A stretch of 64,000 nucleotides of DNA from Variovorax sp. RA8 (GCF_901827175.1 NZ_LR594662.1:2728001-2792000), one strand, 5' to 3'. Shown: positions 28,723 to 37,406, numbered from the stretch's first letter. Notes: generated by a model not told the origin, from the letters alone. A program made the numbers and translations.

Positions 28723-29397
28723 TCAGGTCACCCATCCGCCCGCGACCGGCAAGGTCTGGCCATACATGAAGTCGCTTTCCGGCCCGGCGAGGAACAACAT
28801 GGCCTGGCCGCACTCGCGCTGCGTTCCCAGTCGCCCGGCCGGGCACTCGGCAAGGCGCACCCGAAACTCCTCCGTCTGCTGATACGCGGCCGAGAAATAG
28901 GTGGGGTTGTCGATGAAGGTCTGCGCGGTGGCGTTCACATGAACGTTCGGCGCCACCTCCAGGGCCACGTTGCGCATGTACGCCAGCTGCGCGCCTCGGG
29001 CGGCGGCGTACATGGCGACGCCGCCGGGACGGCCGCGCAGGGCATTGGCGCTGCCGGCCACCACGATCTTGCCGCTGCGCCTTTCGATCATCTGGGGCAA
29101 CACGGCGCGCACGAGGCGGTGCAATGGGTAGTACAGCGCCTCCATCAGCCGCTGCATCTCATCGTCGCTGCCGTCGATGGCTGGCCCTGCCTTGAAGGGA
29201 ACCGCAAGATTCGCGATCAGCACGTCGACGTGCCCGGCTTCGCGCACCAGGGCGTCGGCAGCGAGCGGCGGCGACAGGTCGCGCGTGTCGGCGATCACAT
29301 GCGCTCCCGCTTCCCGGAAGACCTCGACGATCCCCTCGCCGCAGCATTCGTCGGCCTGGGTGACCAGGACCCGTCGACCCGCCAGGCGTGCGCTCAT
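28723..29397 (-). CDS. SDR with halohydrin-dehalogenase-like catalytic signature
   Basis: 224 aa and last gene of the eleven-gene operon. The SDR fold is evident, but the cofactor loop is degenerate (TQADECCGEG in place of TGxxxGIG) and the NNAG motif is NLAV. The catalytic residues read Ser116, Tyr130 and Arg134 (MYAAARGAQ), so the usual Lys is Arg. Ser/Tyr/Arg with a lost NAD loop is the hallmark of halohydrin dehalogenases (HheA/B/C), and RLGTQRECGQAMLFLAG and GQTLPVAGGW match their C-terminal region. The spacing Ser-x13-Tyr differs by one from the published x12, and the aromatic residue of T-x4-[FY]-x-G is Cys. It may be a dehalogenase or an inactive SDR. The ATGA overlap joins it to the upstream SDR. 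Confidence 0.75.
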   Translation of the reverse strand: MSARLAGRRVLVTQADECCGEGIVEVFREAGAHVIADTRDLSPPLAADALVREAGHVDVLIANLAVPFKAGPAIDGSDDEMQRLMEALYYPLHRLVRAVLPQMIERRSGKIVVAGSANALRGRPGGVAMYAAARGAQLAYMRNVALEVAPNVHVNATAQTFIDNPTYFSAAYQQTEEFRVRLAECPAGRLGTQRECGQAMLFLAGPESDFMYGQTLPVAGGWVT

Positions 29398-30128
29398 GAA
29401 TGAATCGTTCCGCCGTCGACGTTGATGATCTGCCCGTTGACGTAGCTCGATGCCGGACTGCAAAGGAACTCGATGACGGTGGCGACTTCGCGAGGTTCAG
29501 CGAAGCGCCGGATCGGAATCTCGGACATCAGCTTGTCTGCGCGATCGGCAATCAACTGGCGCGACATCGGGGTCAGGATGATGCCGGGTGCGACTGCATT
29601 GACGTGCACGGCCGGGGCAAATCGGCGTGTCATGGCTCGCACCATCCCGGCGATCGCGCCCTTGGCGGCCGAATAGGCAATGCGGTCGAGTCCGCCCCGG
29701 CGGAACGCCAGCGAGCAGGCGAAGACCGCTCGCGTCGGCAGCTCCGCAGTGCCAGCGCAATGCGCATGGAACAGCCGCCCCAGCTGGTAGCCGTTGCGCA
29801 CATTGGCCGACATCGTCTCGTCGAACAGGGTCAGATCGGCCGTGTCCTCCGGGTCGGGCAACGAAATGCCGGCCAGATGGATCAGCGCGTAGGGACGAGG
29901 GCCATCCCTCAGGGCCCGCAGGCAGTCCTCCTGGTCGGCCAGCCCGTTCGTCTGGACCTGCAGCTCTTCGGGCGCGCCCAGGGCTTGCGCCGCGCGCTCC
30001 AGCGCGTCGGCCGAGCGGTCCACCAGGCGGACGCGCGCACCTGCTTCGAGGAAGACGCGCGCGCTCTCCACGCCGATGCCGCCGGCGCCGCCGGTGATGA
30101 GAATGGTCTTGTCGGAATAGAAGGTCAC
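29394..30128 (-). CDS. NAD(P)-dependent short-chain dehydrogenase
   Basis: 244-aa classical SDR. The cofactor loop TGGAGGIGVESARVF (12-26), acidic Asp after the second strand (RLVDRS, suggesting NAD), HLAGISLPD and catalytic Tyr/Lys in YSAAKGAIAGMV are intact. The C-terminus SSYVNGQIINVDGG is typical. It starts at GTG, overlapping the hydrolase stop as GTGA, and ends by ATGA overlap with the Tyr-x3-Arg SDR. In the operon it could oxidise a hydroxyl of the imported polyol or of the diol made by the epoxide-hydrolase-like enzyme; inference. Confidence 0.88.
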   Translation of the reverse strand: MTFYSDKTILITGGAGGIGVESARVFLEAGARVRLVDRSADALERAAQALGAPEELQVQTNGLADQEDCLRALRDGPRPYALIHLAGISLPDPEDTADLTLFDETMSANVRNGYQLGRLFHAHCAGTAELPTRAVFACSLAFRRGGLDRIAYSAAKGAIAGMVRAMTRRFAPAVHVNAVAPGIILTPMSRQLIADRADKLMSEIPIRRFAEPREVATVIEFLCSPASSYVNGQIINVDGGTIHS

Positions 30129-31057
30129 GGCAGGTCCTCGGATCGATCGGGTGGTGTGGCTTGCTTGCGCTTGTCGAAGAACTGAAGGATCTCGGCAGCG
30201 GCATAGTCGGGGCGCTCGAATGCCACGAAGTGGCCCGCGTTCTCGACGATGGCGACATCCACGTCGGAAAAGTAGTCGCCCAGCCTGTCGGTGAACTCGG
30301 GCAACAGCACAGGGTCGCTGGCACCCCAGCGCACACAGGCCGGCGTTTCGATGCGGGACAGGGAAGGCGGGCCTTCGCGCATCAGGCGCTCGCGGTAGGG
30401 CTGCATGGCCTTGTACCAGTTGAAGCTGCCTTGGAGATTGCCCGGGCGCAGGTAGCTGTCGACCCACGCTTCGAGGTCCTCATCGAAGGCCCCCGGCGCA
30501 TGCGACCAGTGATCGAGGCAATGCTTGAGATAGCGCCTGCAGCTGGCGCGGTCCGACGACAGCCACTCGGCGACCCAGGGCAACTGGTTGAAATACTGGT
30601 ACCAGGACTCCCGGATGACGCGAGGGTCTGCCCATCGATCACCGATCCCGGGATAGGGGCAGTCAAAGAAGAACAGTCCGGACAAGCGGGCGGGCTCCCT
30701 ACGGGCGTAGCCCTGAGCGATGTTCGCGCCAGAGTCGTGGCTCACCAGGCCGACGCCTTCGAGTTCCAGACCGTCGATCAAGCCTGCCAGATCGGCGATG
30801 TGCAGGTCGAGCGAATAGCTTTCCGATGCTTCGCCTGCCGGCTTGCCCGACTCGCCGAAACCCCGGAGGTCGTAGGCAATGACGTCGTGGTGGCGTGCCA
30901 GCAGCGGGATGATCTTGCGCCAGGTGCGCCAGAACTCCGGCCAGCCGTGAATGAGCACGAGAGGTGCGCCTTGCCCGCACCGCACGTAGTGCAATTGCAC
31001 GCCCCCGGCATCGACGAAGCCGTCCGCGAGCCCCTCGATCCCATGGGCCATGTCCAT
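30125..31057 (-). CDS. Alpha/beta hydrolase, epoxide-hydrolase/haloacetate-dehalogenase type
   Basis: 310 aa. The nucleophile is Asp108 in LVSHDSGANIAQ, not Ser, which places it with epoxide hydrolases and haloalkane/haloacetate dehalogenases. The oxyanion motif HGWP is at 37-40, the catalytic acid region GASDPVLLPE near Asp248, and the base His276 in ENAGHFVAFERPD. Lid tyrosines are present in SWYQYFNQLP (153/155) and SFNWYKAM (215), the two-Tyr feature of epoxide hydrolases. It starts at 31057, sharing TGATG with the ABC ATPase stop, and is coupled to the next SDR. Epoxide hydrolysis is the favoured reading; dehalogenation is the alternative. Confidence 0.85.
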   Translation of the reverse strand: MDMAHGIEGLADGFVDAGGVQLHYVRCGQGAPLVLIHGWPEFWRTWRKIIPLLARHHDVIAYDLRGFGESGKPAGEASESYSLDLHIADLAGLIDGLELEGVGLVSHDSGANIAQGYARREPARLSGLFFFDCPYPGIGDRWADPRVIRESWYQYFNQLPWVAEWLSSDRASCRRYLKHCLDHWSHAPGAFDEDLEAWVDSYLRPGNLQGSFNWYKAMQPYRERLMREGPPSLSRIETPACVRWGASDPVLLPEFTDRLGDYFSDVDVAIVENAGHFVAFERPDYAAAEILQFFDKRKQATPPDRSEDLP

Positions 31058-31866
31058 CACGCCATCTCGCTGGCGATGGTCTGGAAGTCCTGCTCGCGCA
31101 ACATCTTCCAGACCCGGCCCCTGATCTCGACGAAGCTGGGCAGGTCCATCACGTCCTCGATGCGCTCGTGCGTCGCCCATCGTTCCGCCTGGCGGATCTT
31201 GGCCACGTCGATGTCGGCCACGATCTCGCCGCCATTGCGGCTCATCACGACAACCCGATCGGCAAGGTATACCGCCTCCTCGACCGCATGGGTGATGAAC
31301 ATGACCGTGCGTGGAGCAATGGCGCAAAGGCGAAGGAGCTCTTCCTGCATGACCGTGCGCGTCTGCGCGTCGAGGGCGCCAAAGGGCTCGTCCATCAGAA
31401 GGACGTCTGGCTCGAGCGCATAGGCGCGGGCGATTGCGACTCGCTGCTGCATGCCGCCCGACAGCTGGTGCGGATAGGCATCTTCCCTGCCTTGCAGGCC
31501 CATGAGCTGCAGGAAGTGTTGCACGCGCTCCTGGCGCTCGGCCTCGGGCGTGCCCTTGCAGCGCAACCCGAAGGCGATGTTCTCCGCCACGGTCTTCCAC
31601 GGGAAAAGGGCGAACTGCTGAAAGACCACCGCGCGGTCGGGGCCAGGACCCTCGACATTCTTTCCGCCGACGTGCACCTGGCCGGACGTCGGTGCGTCCA
31701 GGCCGGCAGCAAGCCGCAGCAGCGTGGTCTTGCCGCAGCCCGACGGCCCGACGACCGCTACGAACTCGCGGTCGCGCACATGCAGGTCGATGTCGCGCAG
31801 AACCGCGGTAGCTGCACCGGCACGCGTGAACACGCGTTCGACTCGTTGAAACTGGATATCGCTCAT
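31057..31866 (-). CDS. NitT/TauT-type ABC transporter ATP-binding protein
   Basis: 269-aa ATPase of the SsuB/TauB family. Walker A GPSGCGKTTLLRL, Q-loop VFQQFALFPWKTV, signature LSGGMQQRVAIARAY, Walker B DVLLMDEPFGALD and H-loop MFITHAVEEAVYLADRVVV are intact. The C-terminal 40 residues are basic and family-typical. It pairs with the permeases at 35779-37406 and the binding protein at 34652-35728, although four other genes lie between, which is unusual for this family. Starts 22 bp after the LacI gene with AGAGGA upstream. Confidence 0.93.
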   Translation of the reverse strand: MSDIQFQRVERVFTRAGAATAVLRDIDLHVRDREFVAVVGPSGCGKTTLLRLAAGLDAPTSGQVHVGGKNVEGPGPDRAVVFQQFALFPWKTVAENIAFGLRCKGTPEAERQERVQHFLQLMGLQGREDAYPHQLSGGMQQRVAIARAYALEPDVLLMDEPFGALDAQTRTVMQEELLRLCAIAPRTVMFITHAVEEAVYLADRVVVMSRNGGEIVADIDVAKIRQAERWATHERIEDVMDLPSFVEIRGRVWKMLREQDFQTIASEMA

Positions 31867-31888
31867 GACAATCCTCTTGCCTGATCAG

Positions 31889-32911
31889 TCAGGCGCTCTC
31901 TCGGGGCACGATCTCGAAGCCGACATCGTGCACGGGGTGTTCAATCGTCTCGCCGCGCACGCGGCGCAAGGCCAGCTCGCCCGCCTTGCGGCCGATCTCG
32001 CGCTGCCGAACGTTGACGGTCGTCAACCGCGGACGGATCGCCCGGCCGAGGGGCGTGTCGTCGAAGCCGGCAATGGCCACGTCCTGCGGAACGCGGATGC
32101 CGAGCTGCGCGGCTTCGAGCACGAAGCCGGCGGCGATCATGTCGCTGGCGATGAAGATGGCTTGCGGGCGCTTCTTGCCTGGCGGCATCGCCTGGAATTC
32201 GCGGGCCAGCTCGGCGCCGCTTTCCAGTTCCATGGGGGCCGATCCGATCCATTCCTCGGTCGCCGGCAGGTTGGCCTCGGCCAGTGCCTGCCGGAATCCC
32301 TCCTCGCGGGCACGCGTACGCTCGTTGTCGGTCTGGATGCCTCCGCGGTACGCCAGCCGCGTGTGCCCCTTGGCGATCAGGTATCGCGTCATCTCGAGGC
32401 CTGCCTTGAAGTTCGAGAATCCGACCGCGACGTCCATCGGTTCGGGCCCCACGTTCCACGTCTCCACCACGGGCATGCCCGCCTTGCGCAGCATGGTGCG
32501 CGTGGCCCGGGTGTGGCTGAAGCCGGTAAGGATGACGGCGTCGGGGCGGTAGCCGAGCAGCCCGCGCAGCAGTTCCTCTTCGCGCTGCGCGTCGTATCCG
32601 CTGTGCGCGATGATCAACGAGAAGCCGGCGCCGTTCAGCACGTCATTGATGCCGTGGACCGTCTCGGCAAACACCGAGTTCGCGATGTTGGGCAGCATCA
32701 GTGCGACCAGCTTGCTTCCCCGCCTGGACAGGGCACGGGCGGTGTAGTCGGGCACATAGCCCAGCTCGGAAACGGCGCGCAGCACGGCTTCGCGAGTTTC
32801 CGTCGTCACGGAGCCATGGTTCGCCAGCACCCGCGAGACGGTGATGGGCGAGACGCCGGCATGCAGGCCGACGTCACGCATCGTCAGCGAGGATCGCTTG
32901 GGCAACTTCAT
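31889..32911 (-). CDS. LacI/GalR-family transcriptional repressor of the operon
   Basis: 340 aa. N-terminal helix-turn-helix and hinge: LTMRDVGLHAGVSPITVSRVLANHG (about 9-33), then YVPDYTARALSRRGS. A periplasmic-binding-protein-like effector domain follows (VALMLPNIANSVFAETVHGIN to VAIAGFDDTPLGRAIRPRLTTV), which should bind a sugar-like inducer. Unlike most LacI genes it sits inside the operon, with an ATGA overlap with the upstream epimerase. The palindrome at 39364-39377 is the likely operator, giving an autoregulated feedback loop. Confidence 0.94.
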   Translation of the reverse strand: MKLPKRSSLTMRDVGLHAGVSPITVSRVLANHGSVTTETREAVLRAVSELGYVPDYTARALSRRGSKLVALMLPNIANSVFAETVHGINDVLNGAGFSLIIAHSGYDAQREEELLRGLLGYRPDAVILTGFSHTRATRTMLRKAGMPVVETWNVGPEPMDVAVGFSNFKAGLEMTRYLIAKGHTRLAYRGGIQTDNERTRAREEGFRQALAEANLPATEEWIGSAPMELESGAELAREFQAMPPGKKRPQAIFIASDMIAAGFVLEAAQLGIRVPQDVAIAGFDDTPLGRAIRPRLTTVNVRQREIGRKAGELALRRVRGETIEHPVHDVGFEIVPRESA

Positions 32912-33765
32912 TGGGCGTACCCGTTGCGGATGACCTGCATGAAGTTGGATGCGACCGCGCCGCTGTCGGTGAAGCGCTCTTCCCAGACCGCCAAGGCGTC
33001 GGCGTGGTCGGGCGCGAGCAACTGGCGCGAGAACGCCTCGACGCCGACGATGCCGCGATAGCCGCGTCGTGCGGCCTCCCGCACCAGGCGGGTCAGATCG
33101 AGCGACCCCTGCAAGGCGTCGCCGCGATGGCTCTGGTCGAGTTCGAGGTAGGCCAGCCGCGGCAAGGCAGCTTCGATGGCGGCGACGGGATCGGATTCGT
33201 CGATGCTCATGTGGAAGGTATCGAGGTGCAGGTAGACGTTGTCGTGCGCAACGGCCTCGAGGAAGGCCAGGGCGCGGCGGGTGTTGTACAACAAAGGCGT
33301 CTCGTAGCGGTTGACGACTTCCAGCGCCAGGCGCACGCCCGACCGTGCGGCATGTTCGGCCAGGCGGTGCATCGACTCGGCGGCCCGGGCGAAGGCGTCG
33401 TCGGGCAAGGGCCGCATGGCCTTGTGAATAGGGCCATAGAGAACGCCGCCGATCTGGCTGGAGCCCATGTCGCGTGCCAGGGCGACGGCCTGGCAGAGAT
33501 GCTTCACGCCTCGCTCGCGCACGGCAGGGTCCGGATCGCCGATGTCCTTATCCGGTGAAAGTCCGCAGGTGTTGAGTGGCGCAAGGCCTTCGGTCTCGAA
33601 CAGGCGCGCGAGCGCCTGCGGCTCGATATCCTCGAAGCGTCGCAAGGGCACTACGACGTGGTCGTAGCCGATGGCGGCGGCATGGGCCAGCGCGGGTGCG
33701 AGACCGGCCGGGCTCCAGTCAGGTCCCCACACCGCTGCATGGATGGCCGTTCGCACCGCGGTCAT
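32908..33765 (-). CDS. Sugar phosphate isomerase/epimerase, D-tagatose 3-epimerase-like
   Basis: 285-aa TIM barrel of the AP_endonuc_2 family. The four metal ligands expected for ketose 3-epimerases are visible: Glu149 in RLALEVVNRYE, Asp182 in VYLHLDTFHMSIDE, His213 in ELDQSHRGD and Glu243 in IVGVEAFS. The VNRYETPLLYN stretch is close to D-tagatose/D-psicose 3-epimerases and more distant from IolE and IolI. It should invert or isomerise a ketose-like carbon. The start overlaps the upstream SDR stop (ATGA) and its stop overlaps the LacI start. The substrate is unknown. Confidence 0.9.
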   Translation of the reverse strand: MTAVRTAIHAAVWGPDWSPAGLAPALAHAAAIGYDHVVVPLRRFEDIEPQALARLFETEGLAPLNTCGLSPDKDIGDPDPAVRERGVKHLCQAVALARDMGSSQIGGVLYGPIHKAMRPLPDDAFARAAESMHRLAEHAARSGVRLALEVVNRYETPLLYNTRRALAFLEAVAHDNVYLHLDTFHMSIDESDPVAAIEAALPRLAYLELDQSHRGDALQGSLDLTRLVREAARRGYRGIVGVEAFSRQLLAPDHADALAVWEERFTDSGAVASNFMQVIRNGYAQ

Positions 33766-34655
33766 GCCGTTCCTGCCTCTTCTGCAAAGAAGCGGGCGTG
33801 GATATGCCGAAGCGCTTCCGCCGGCAGCGCTTCGCCGATGGCTTCTCCCGGATCGCCGCGCATGGTGTAGCCGCCGTCGACGGGCAGCAAGGTGCCCGTG
33901 ATGAATCCGGAAGCCGGCAAGGCGAAGAAGGCGATGGCATGGCCGATTTCTTCCGGCAGGCCCCAGCGGCCGGCCGGGGCGCGGTCGGCATAGAGCGCGT
34001 AGTCGAGCATTCCGGCATCCAGGCGCGCCTGGAGCGTTTCGGTCAGGATGTACCCGGGCGCCACGGCATTGACCGTGATCCCCTGGCGCGCGACCTCCAC
34101 CGCCAGCGACTTGGTGAAGCCGTTGATTGCGTGCTTGGCAATGGCGTAGCCGCTGCGAAACGGGAGGCCGAGCACGCCAAGCACCGAAGAGATGTTGATG
34201 ATGCGGCCGAAGCCTCTGCCGGCCATGGCGGGTATCACGGCCTGGCTGCACAGGTAGGTACCCCGTACATGCACGTCGAACATGGCCTGCACGTCGTCGA
34301 TGGGCATGTCCGCGACCGTCGCCAGGCGCGGCGTCATGATGCCCGCTGCGTTGACGAGCACGTCGATGCGCCCCAGGTCCGCCTCGCACCGGGCAATGGC
34401 TGTACGCACGGCTTCGGCATCGACGACGTTCGCGCCTGCCCATGCGGTGCGGACGCCGAACCGGCGTTGCAGCGCAAGAGCCGCGCGTTCCGCCGATCCG
34501 TGATCGAGGTCCACGATGGCGATATCCGCTCCGCGGCGTGCGCATTGGGCCGCCGTCGCGAAACCGATTCCCTGCCCGGCGCCGGTCACCAGTGTGACCA
34601 GCCCGGCGAGGCTGTCGATGCCGCCTTGCGGGGCGCCGATGGAGGATGAACTCAT
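33762..34655 (-). CDS. SDR-family oxidoreductase
   Basis: 297-aa classical SDR with an extended C-terminus. TLVTGAGQGIGFATAAQCARRG (about 21-42), NAAG, INISSVLGVLGLPFRSGYAIAKHAINGFTKSL with Tyr/Lys, and VNAVAPGYILTETL are intact. An Asp in the IAIVDLDHG loop favours NAD. About 35 residues after the usual end (PGEAIGEALPAEALRHIHARFF) are extra. ATGA overlaps at both ends tie it to the binding protein and the epimerase. Probably a polyol or cyclitol dehydrogenase. Confidence 0.9.
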   Translation of the reverse strand: MSSSSIGAPQGGIDSLAGLVTLVTGAGQGIGFATAAQCARRGADIAIVDLDHGSAERAALALQRRFGVRTAWAGANVVDAEAVRTAIARCEADLGRIDVLVNAAGIMTPRLATVADMPIDDVQAMFDVHVRGTYLCSQAVIPAMAGRGFGRIINISSVLGVLGLPFRSGYAIAKHAINGFTKSLAVEVARQGITVNAVAPGYILTETLQARLDAGMLDYALYADRAPAGRWGLPEEIGHAIAFFALPASGFITGTLLPVDGGYTMRGDPGEAIGEALPAEALRHIHARFFAEEAGTA

Positions 34656-35728
34656 AGCGCGCCTGGCTTGCCCTCGGCAAAGGCCTTGAGCTTCGGGTTG
34701 CTGTTGATGTAGTTCAGCACGGCGGGGTTGATGTAGGCCTTGGCGTCCAGCACGTTGGGAATGGTGCCGGCACCCTTGAAGAACTCCGCCAGGCGTGTGC
34801 TCTCCTGGTCGAGCTTGCCCGGTCCGGCGGAGCGGTCGAACCACTTGAGCTGCTCGTCGAGGCTCCAGTAGCTGCGCGTCTCGATTTCGCCGATCATCTC
34901 CTCGGGCGAGAGGCTGACGCCGCCCTTGTCGTAGAACTTCTTCATCGACGCCAGCGTTGCCGCGCGATCGGTGCGCATGACGTTCATCCCGCGCAGGAAC
35001 ATGGCCGCGAACCGCGCAACCGTCTCGAGGTTCTCGGTGAGGTACTCGGGGCGCACCACCATATTGCCCGTCACCAGCACGCCAGCGCTTTGCCCGTCGC
35101 AAAGGAGCTTGCCGCCGTTCTTTTCCATGCGGGCGAAGTGCGGATACCAGACGGCGCCCACCGGGATGTCGCTGCCCTTGAAGGCGTCGACGATGGCACC
35201 GGGAGCAATGTTGACCGCCTTCACATCTCCTGGCTTGAGCCCCAGCTTGGCGAAGCAGGCCTGCGCCGCATAGTCCGAGGTGGAGTTGGCAGGTACGAGA
35301 TACTGCTTTCCCTTGAGCGCCTTGACCGGATCGGCCTTGATCGCGCCGTAGTCGGTCGCCCGGGCGACGACGCCGTTGGCCCGCGAATCATCGATCAGGA
35401 TCAGCACGGTCTGGAGGTTGAAGCGCGATGCGCCCAGCAACGCCGGCGGGCCGCCCATCAGACCGATGTCCCACGTCTTGGACGGCACTGCCGCCACCTG
35501 CTGGGCGCCGGCCACGAAGGAAGTCATGTTGCCCGGCTTGAGGCCTGCCTCGGCCCACCAGCCTTTGTCGTCGGCAAGCTGCAGCGGAACGCCATGGATG
35601 GTGACCTGATAGCTGACGTTGACCGGCGTTGGCTCGGCCGCGAGCGAAGGCCCTGCCAGGGCGCTCATGGCAAGGGCGGCCAATGCCACGCGACGGGTGA
35701 GGCCATGAGGTTGAAGCTTGAAAGTCAT
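34652..35728 (-). CDS. NitT/TauT-type ABC transporter substrate-binding protein
   Basis: 358-aa periplasmic binding protein of the SsuA/TauA/NMT1 group. The signal peptide is MTFKLQPHGLTRRVALAALA with cleavage near GPSLA-A (about 31). The mature domain begins with VNVSYQVTIHGVPLQLADDKGWWAEAGL, and DIGLMGGPPALLGA and YLVPANSTSDYAAQACFAKLGLKPGDV line the ligand cleft. AAGGAGACAAA precedes the ATG. The family usually binds sulfonates, nitrate, aromatic acids or pyrimidines; here it accompanies sugar-type enzymes, so the ligand may be an acidic or substituted sugar-like compound. Confidence 0.92.
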   Translation of the reverse strand: MTFKLQPHGLTRRVALAALAMSALAGPSLAAEPTPVNVSYQVTIHGVPLQLADDKGWWAEAGLKPGNMTSFVAGAQQVAAVPSKTWDIGLMGGPPALLGASRFNLQTVLILIDDSRANGVVARATDYGAIKADPVKALKGKQYLVPANSTSDYAAQACFAKLGLKPGDVKAVNIAPGAIVDAFKGSDIPVGAVWYPHFARMEKNGGKLLCDGQSAGVLVTGNMVVRPEYLTENLETVARFAAMFLRGMNVMRTDRAATLASMKKFYDKGGVSLSPEEMIGEIETRSYWSLDEQLKWFDRSAGPGKLDQESTRLAEFFKGAGTIPNVLDAKAYINPAVLNYINSNPKLKAFAEGKPGAL

Positions 35729-35778
35729 TTTGTCTCCTTGTGAACATGGACATGGATCGCCGGAATCTGCCGGCGCGA

Positions 35779-36630
35779 TCACGCGACGGCCGAGCCGAGC
35801 CGCCGCTGCACGTACCGCTCCAGGTGCCGGAACAGCACCTCGAGCAGCAAACCGACCAGGCCAATGGCGAGCATGCCGACCAGGACGATGACGATGGTGC
35901 GGTTCATCTGCCCGCGAACCATGAGGTAGGCCACTCCGGAGGTAGCCACGATCAGTTCGGCACCCACGAGCGACTGCCACGCGTTGCCGGCCGCCACGCG
36001 CAGTGCAGCGACCATCGAAGGCACGGCGCTCGGCACCACGACCTCCAGGAGGATGCGCAGGTGACCCGCTCCGAGCATGCGCGCCGCCTCCAGCAGGCGC
36101 GGGTCCACCATGCGCGCGCCGCCGTAGGCGCCGATGACGCATGCAGGGAAGGCCCCCGAGAAGATGATGAGCACCGGTCCGCCGAACCCCGTGCCGAACC
36201 ACAGCACGGCAAACGGCACCCAGGCGATGGGGGCGATGAAGCGCAGAAGATTGAAGATGGGCTGGATCACCACCTCGAGCCAGCGGTTCCATCCCATGGT
36301 CAGGCCGAGCGGAATGCCCACCATCGCCGCGAGGCCGAAGCCGGCGCCGAACCGGCGCAGGCTCGCAAGCAGGTGCGCCTGCAGAGTCGAGCCCGCGAAC
36401 GGCTCGTGCAGCATGTCGATGAATGCCGCGAAGACAGTGACGGGCGTGGCCAGCGTGCTTCGCTCATCGACCTGCATCGCCACCAGTTGCCAGGCCGCGA
36501 GAAAGGCCGCGATGCCCAGGGCCCCGATCCAGCGGCGCGGCGGAACGTCGGCCGCGATCAGGACGTTCGCACGCTGCCGATGCACCGGCGGCGGCGCCGA
36601 TGCGGCACGCGGGTGCCGGGCGCGCGCCAT
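35779..36630 (-). CDS. NitT/TauT-type ABC transporter permease (second of two)
   Basis: 283-aa inner-membrane permease, about six hydrophobic segments. The EAA-type loop LLEAARMLGAGHLRILLEVVVPSAVPSMVAALRVA is family-typical, and GNAWQSLVGAELI follows. The start MARARHP was chosen because GGAGG lies 8 nt upstream and the ATG shares TGATG with the previous permease stop. An ATG at 36657 would overlap that gene by 28 bp. It pairs with the permease at 36630-37406 as a heterodimer. Confidence 0.92.
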   Translation of the reverse strand: MARARHPRAASAPPPVHRQRANVLIAADVPPRRWIGALGIAAFLAAWQLVAMQVDERSTLATPVTVFAAFIDMLHEPFAGSTLQAHLLASLRRFGAGFGLAAMVGIPLGLTMGWNRWLEVVIQPIFNLLRFIAPIAWVPFAVLWFGTGFGGPVLIIFSGAFPACVIGAYGGARMVDPRLLEAARMLGAGHLRILLEVVVPSAVPSMVAALRVAAGNAWQSLVGAELIVATSGVAYLMVRGQMNRTIVIVLVGMLAIGLVGLLLEVLFRHLERYVQRRLGSAVA

Positions 36631-37406
36631 CAGCGCTTCCTCCATGGCATCACCCACCTTTCCGCCCAGGTCAGCAGCAGGCTGCTGAGCATTCCCAGCA
36701 CGGCGACGGTGACCATGCCGACGAGGATCATTCCGGGATAGACATCATCCTTTCCGGCAGTCAGCACCTTTCCCACGCCCCATATCGCGCCCAGCAACTC
36801 GGCCGCGACGATGACGGTCCACGAGGTCTGCAGCGCCAGGCGCAGGCCGATGGCCATGTGCGGCATGGCGCCGGGCAGGATCACATGGCGCAGCCAGGTC
36901 CAGCCGCGCGCGCCATTGACCCGGGCCGCCGCCAGCAGCGTGCGATCGATCTGCTCGACGCCGGTGGCCGTGTTGATGACCAGCGGGATCGAAGCGGCCA
37001 TGGCCATGACGAACAGCTTGGATGCGTCGCCGAGTCCGAACCACAGCAGCGCCAGGGGGATCCACGCCAGCGGCGGCACCGGCCGCAGGAAGTTGAAGAT
37101 CGGCATCAGGAAGTCGCGCCAGAATGCTGACAGCGATACCGCCAGACCCATTCCGATTCCGAGCACCATGGCCAGTGCGAATCCGCGCACGACCAGCCAG
37201 GTGCTGGTCACCACATGCTTTGCGAGGTCGCCGCCGGCGTAGCCGTCCAGGGTGATCTGCCTGAGCGAGCCCAGGAAGGCGGCCGGGTCCGGGAAGCGCG
37301 CGGCGTCGATCCATCCGGCCGGGCCGGTGGCGATCCACCACAGCAGCACGAGCGCGATGAGGGGACCGATGCTCGCGGCCAACCGTGCCAGGCCCGTCTG
37401 CTTCAT
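36630..37406 (-). CDS. NitT/TauT-type ABC transporter permease (first of two)
   Basis: 258-aa inner-membrane permease of the SsuC/TauC group with about six hydrophobic segments. Family features: FNFLRPVPPLAWIPLALLWFG, the EAA-type loop TLLAAARVNGARGWTWLRHVILPGAMPHMAIGLRLAL and SWTVIVAAELLGAIWGVG. It overlaps the kinase/aldolase gene by ATGA and carries AGGAGGAGC upstream of the ATG. Two different permease genes with one ATPase is the normal arrangement when the permeases are heterodimeric. Confidence 0.93.
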   Translation of the reverse strand: MKQTGLARLAASIGPLIALVLLWWIATGPAGWIDAARFPDPAAFLGSLRQITLDGYAGGDLAKHVVTSTWLVVRGFALAMVLGIGMGLAVSLSAFWRDFLMPIFNFLRPVPPLAWIPLALLWFGLGDASKLFVMAMAASIPLVINTATGVEQIDRTLLAAARVNGARGWTWLRHVILPGAMPHMAIGLRLALQTSWTVIVAAELLGAIWGVGKVLTAGKDDVYPGMILVGMVTVAVLGMLSSLLLTWAERWVMPWRKR

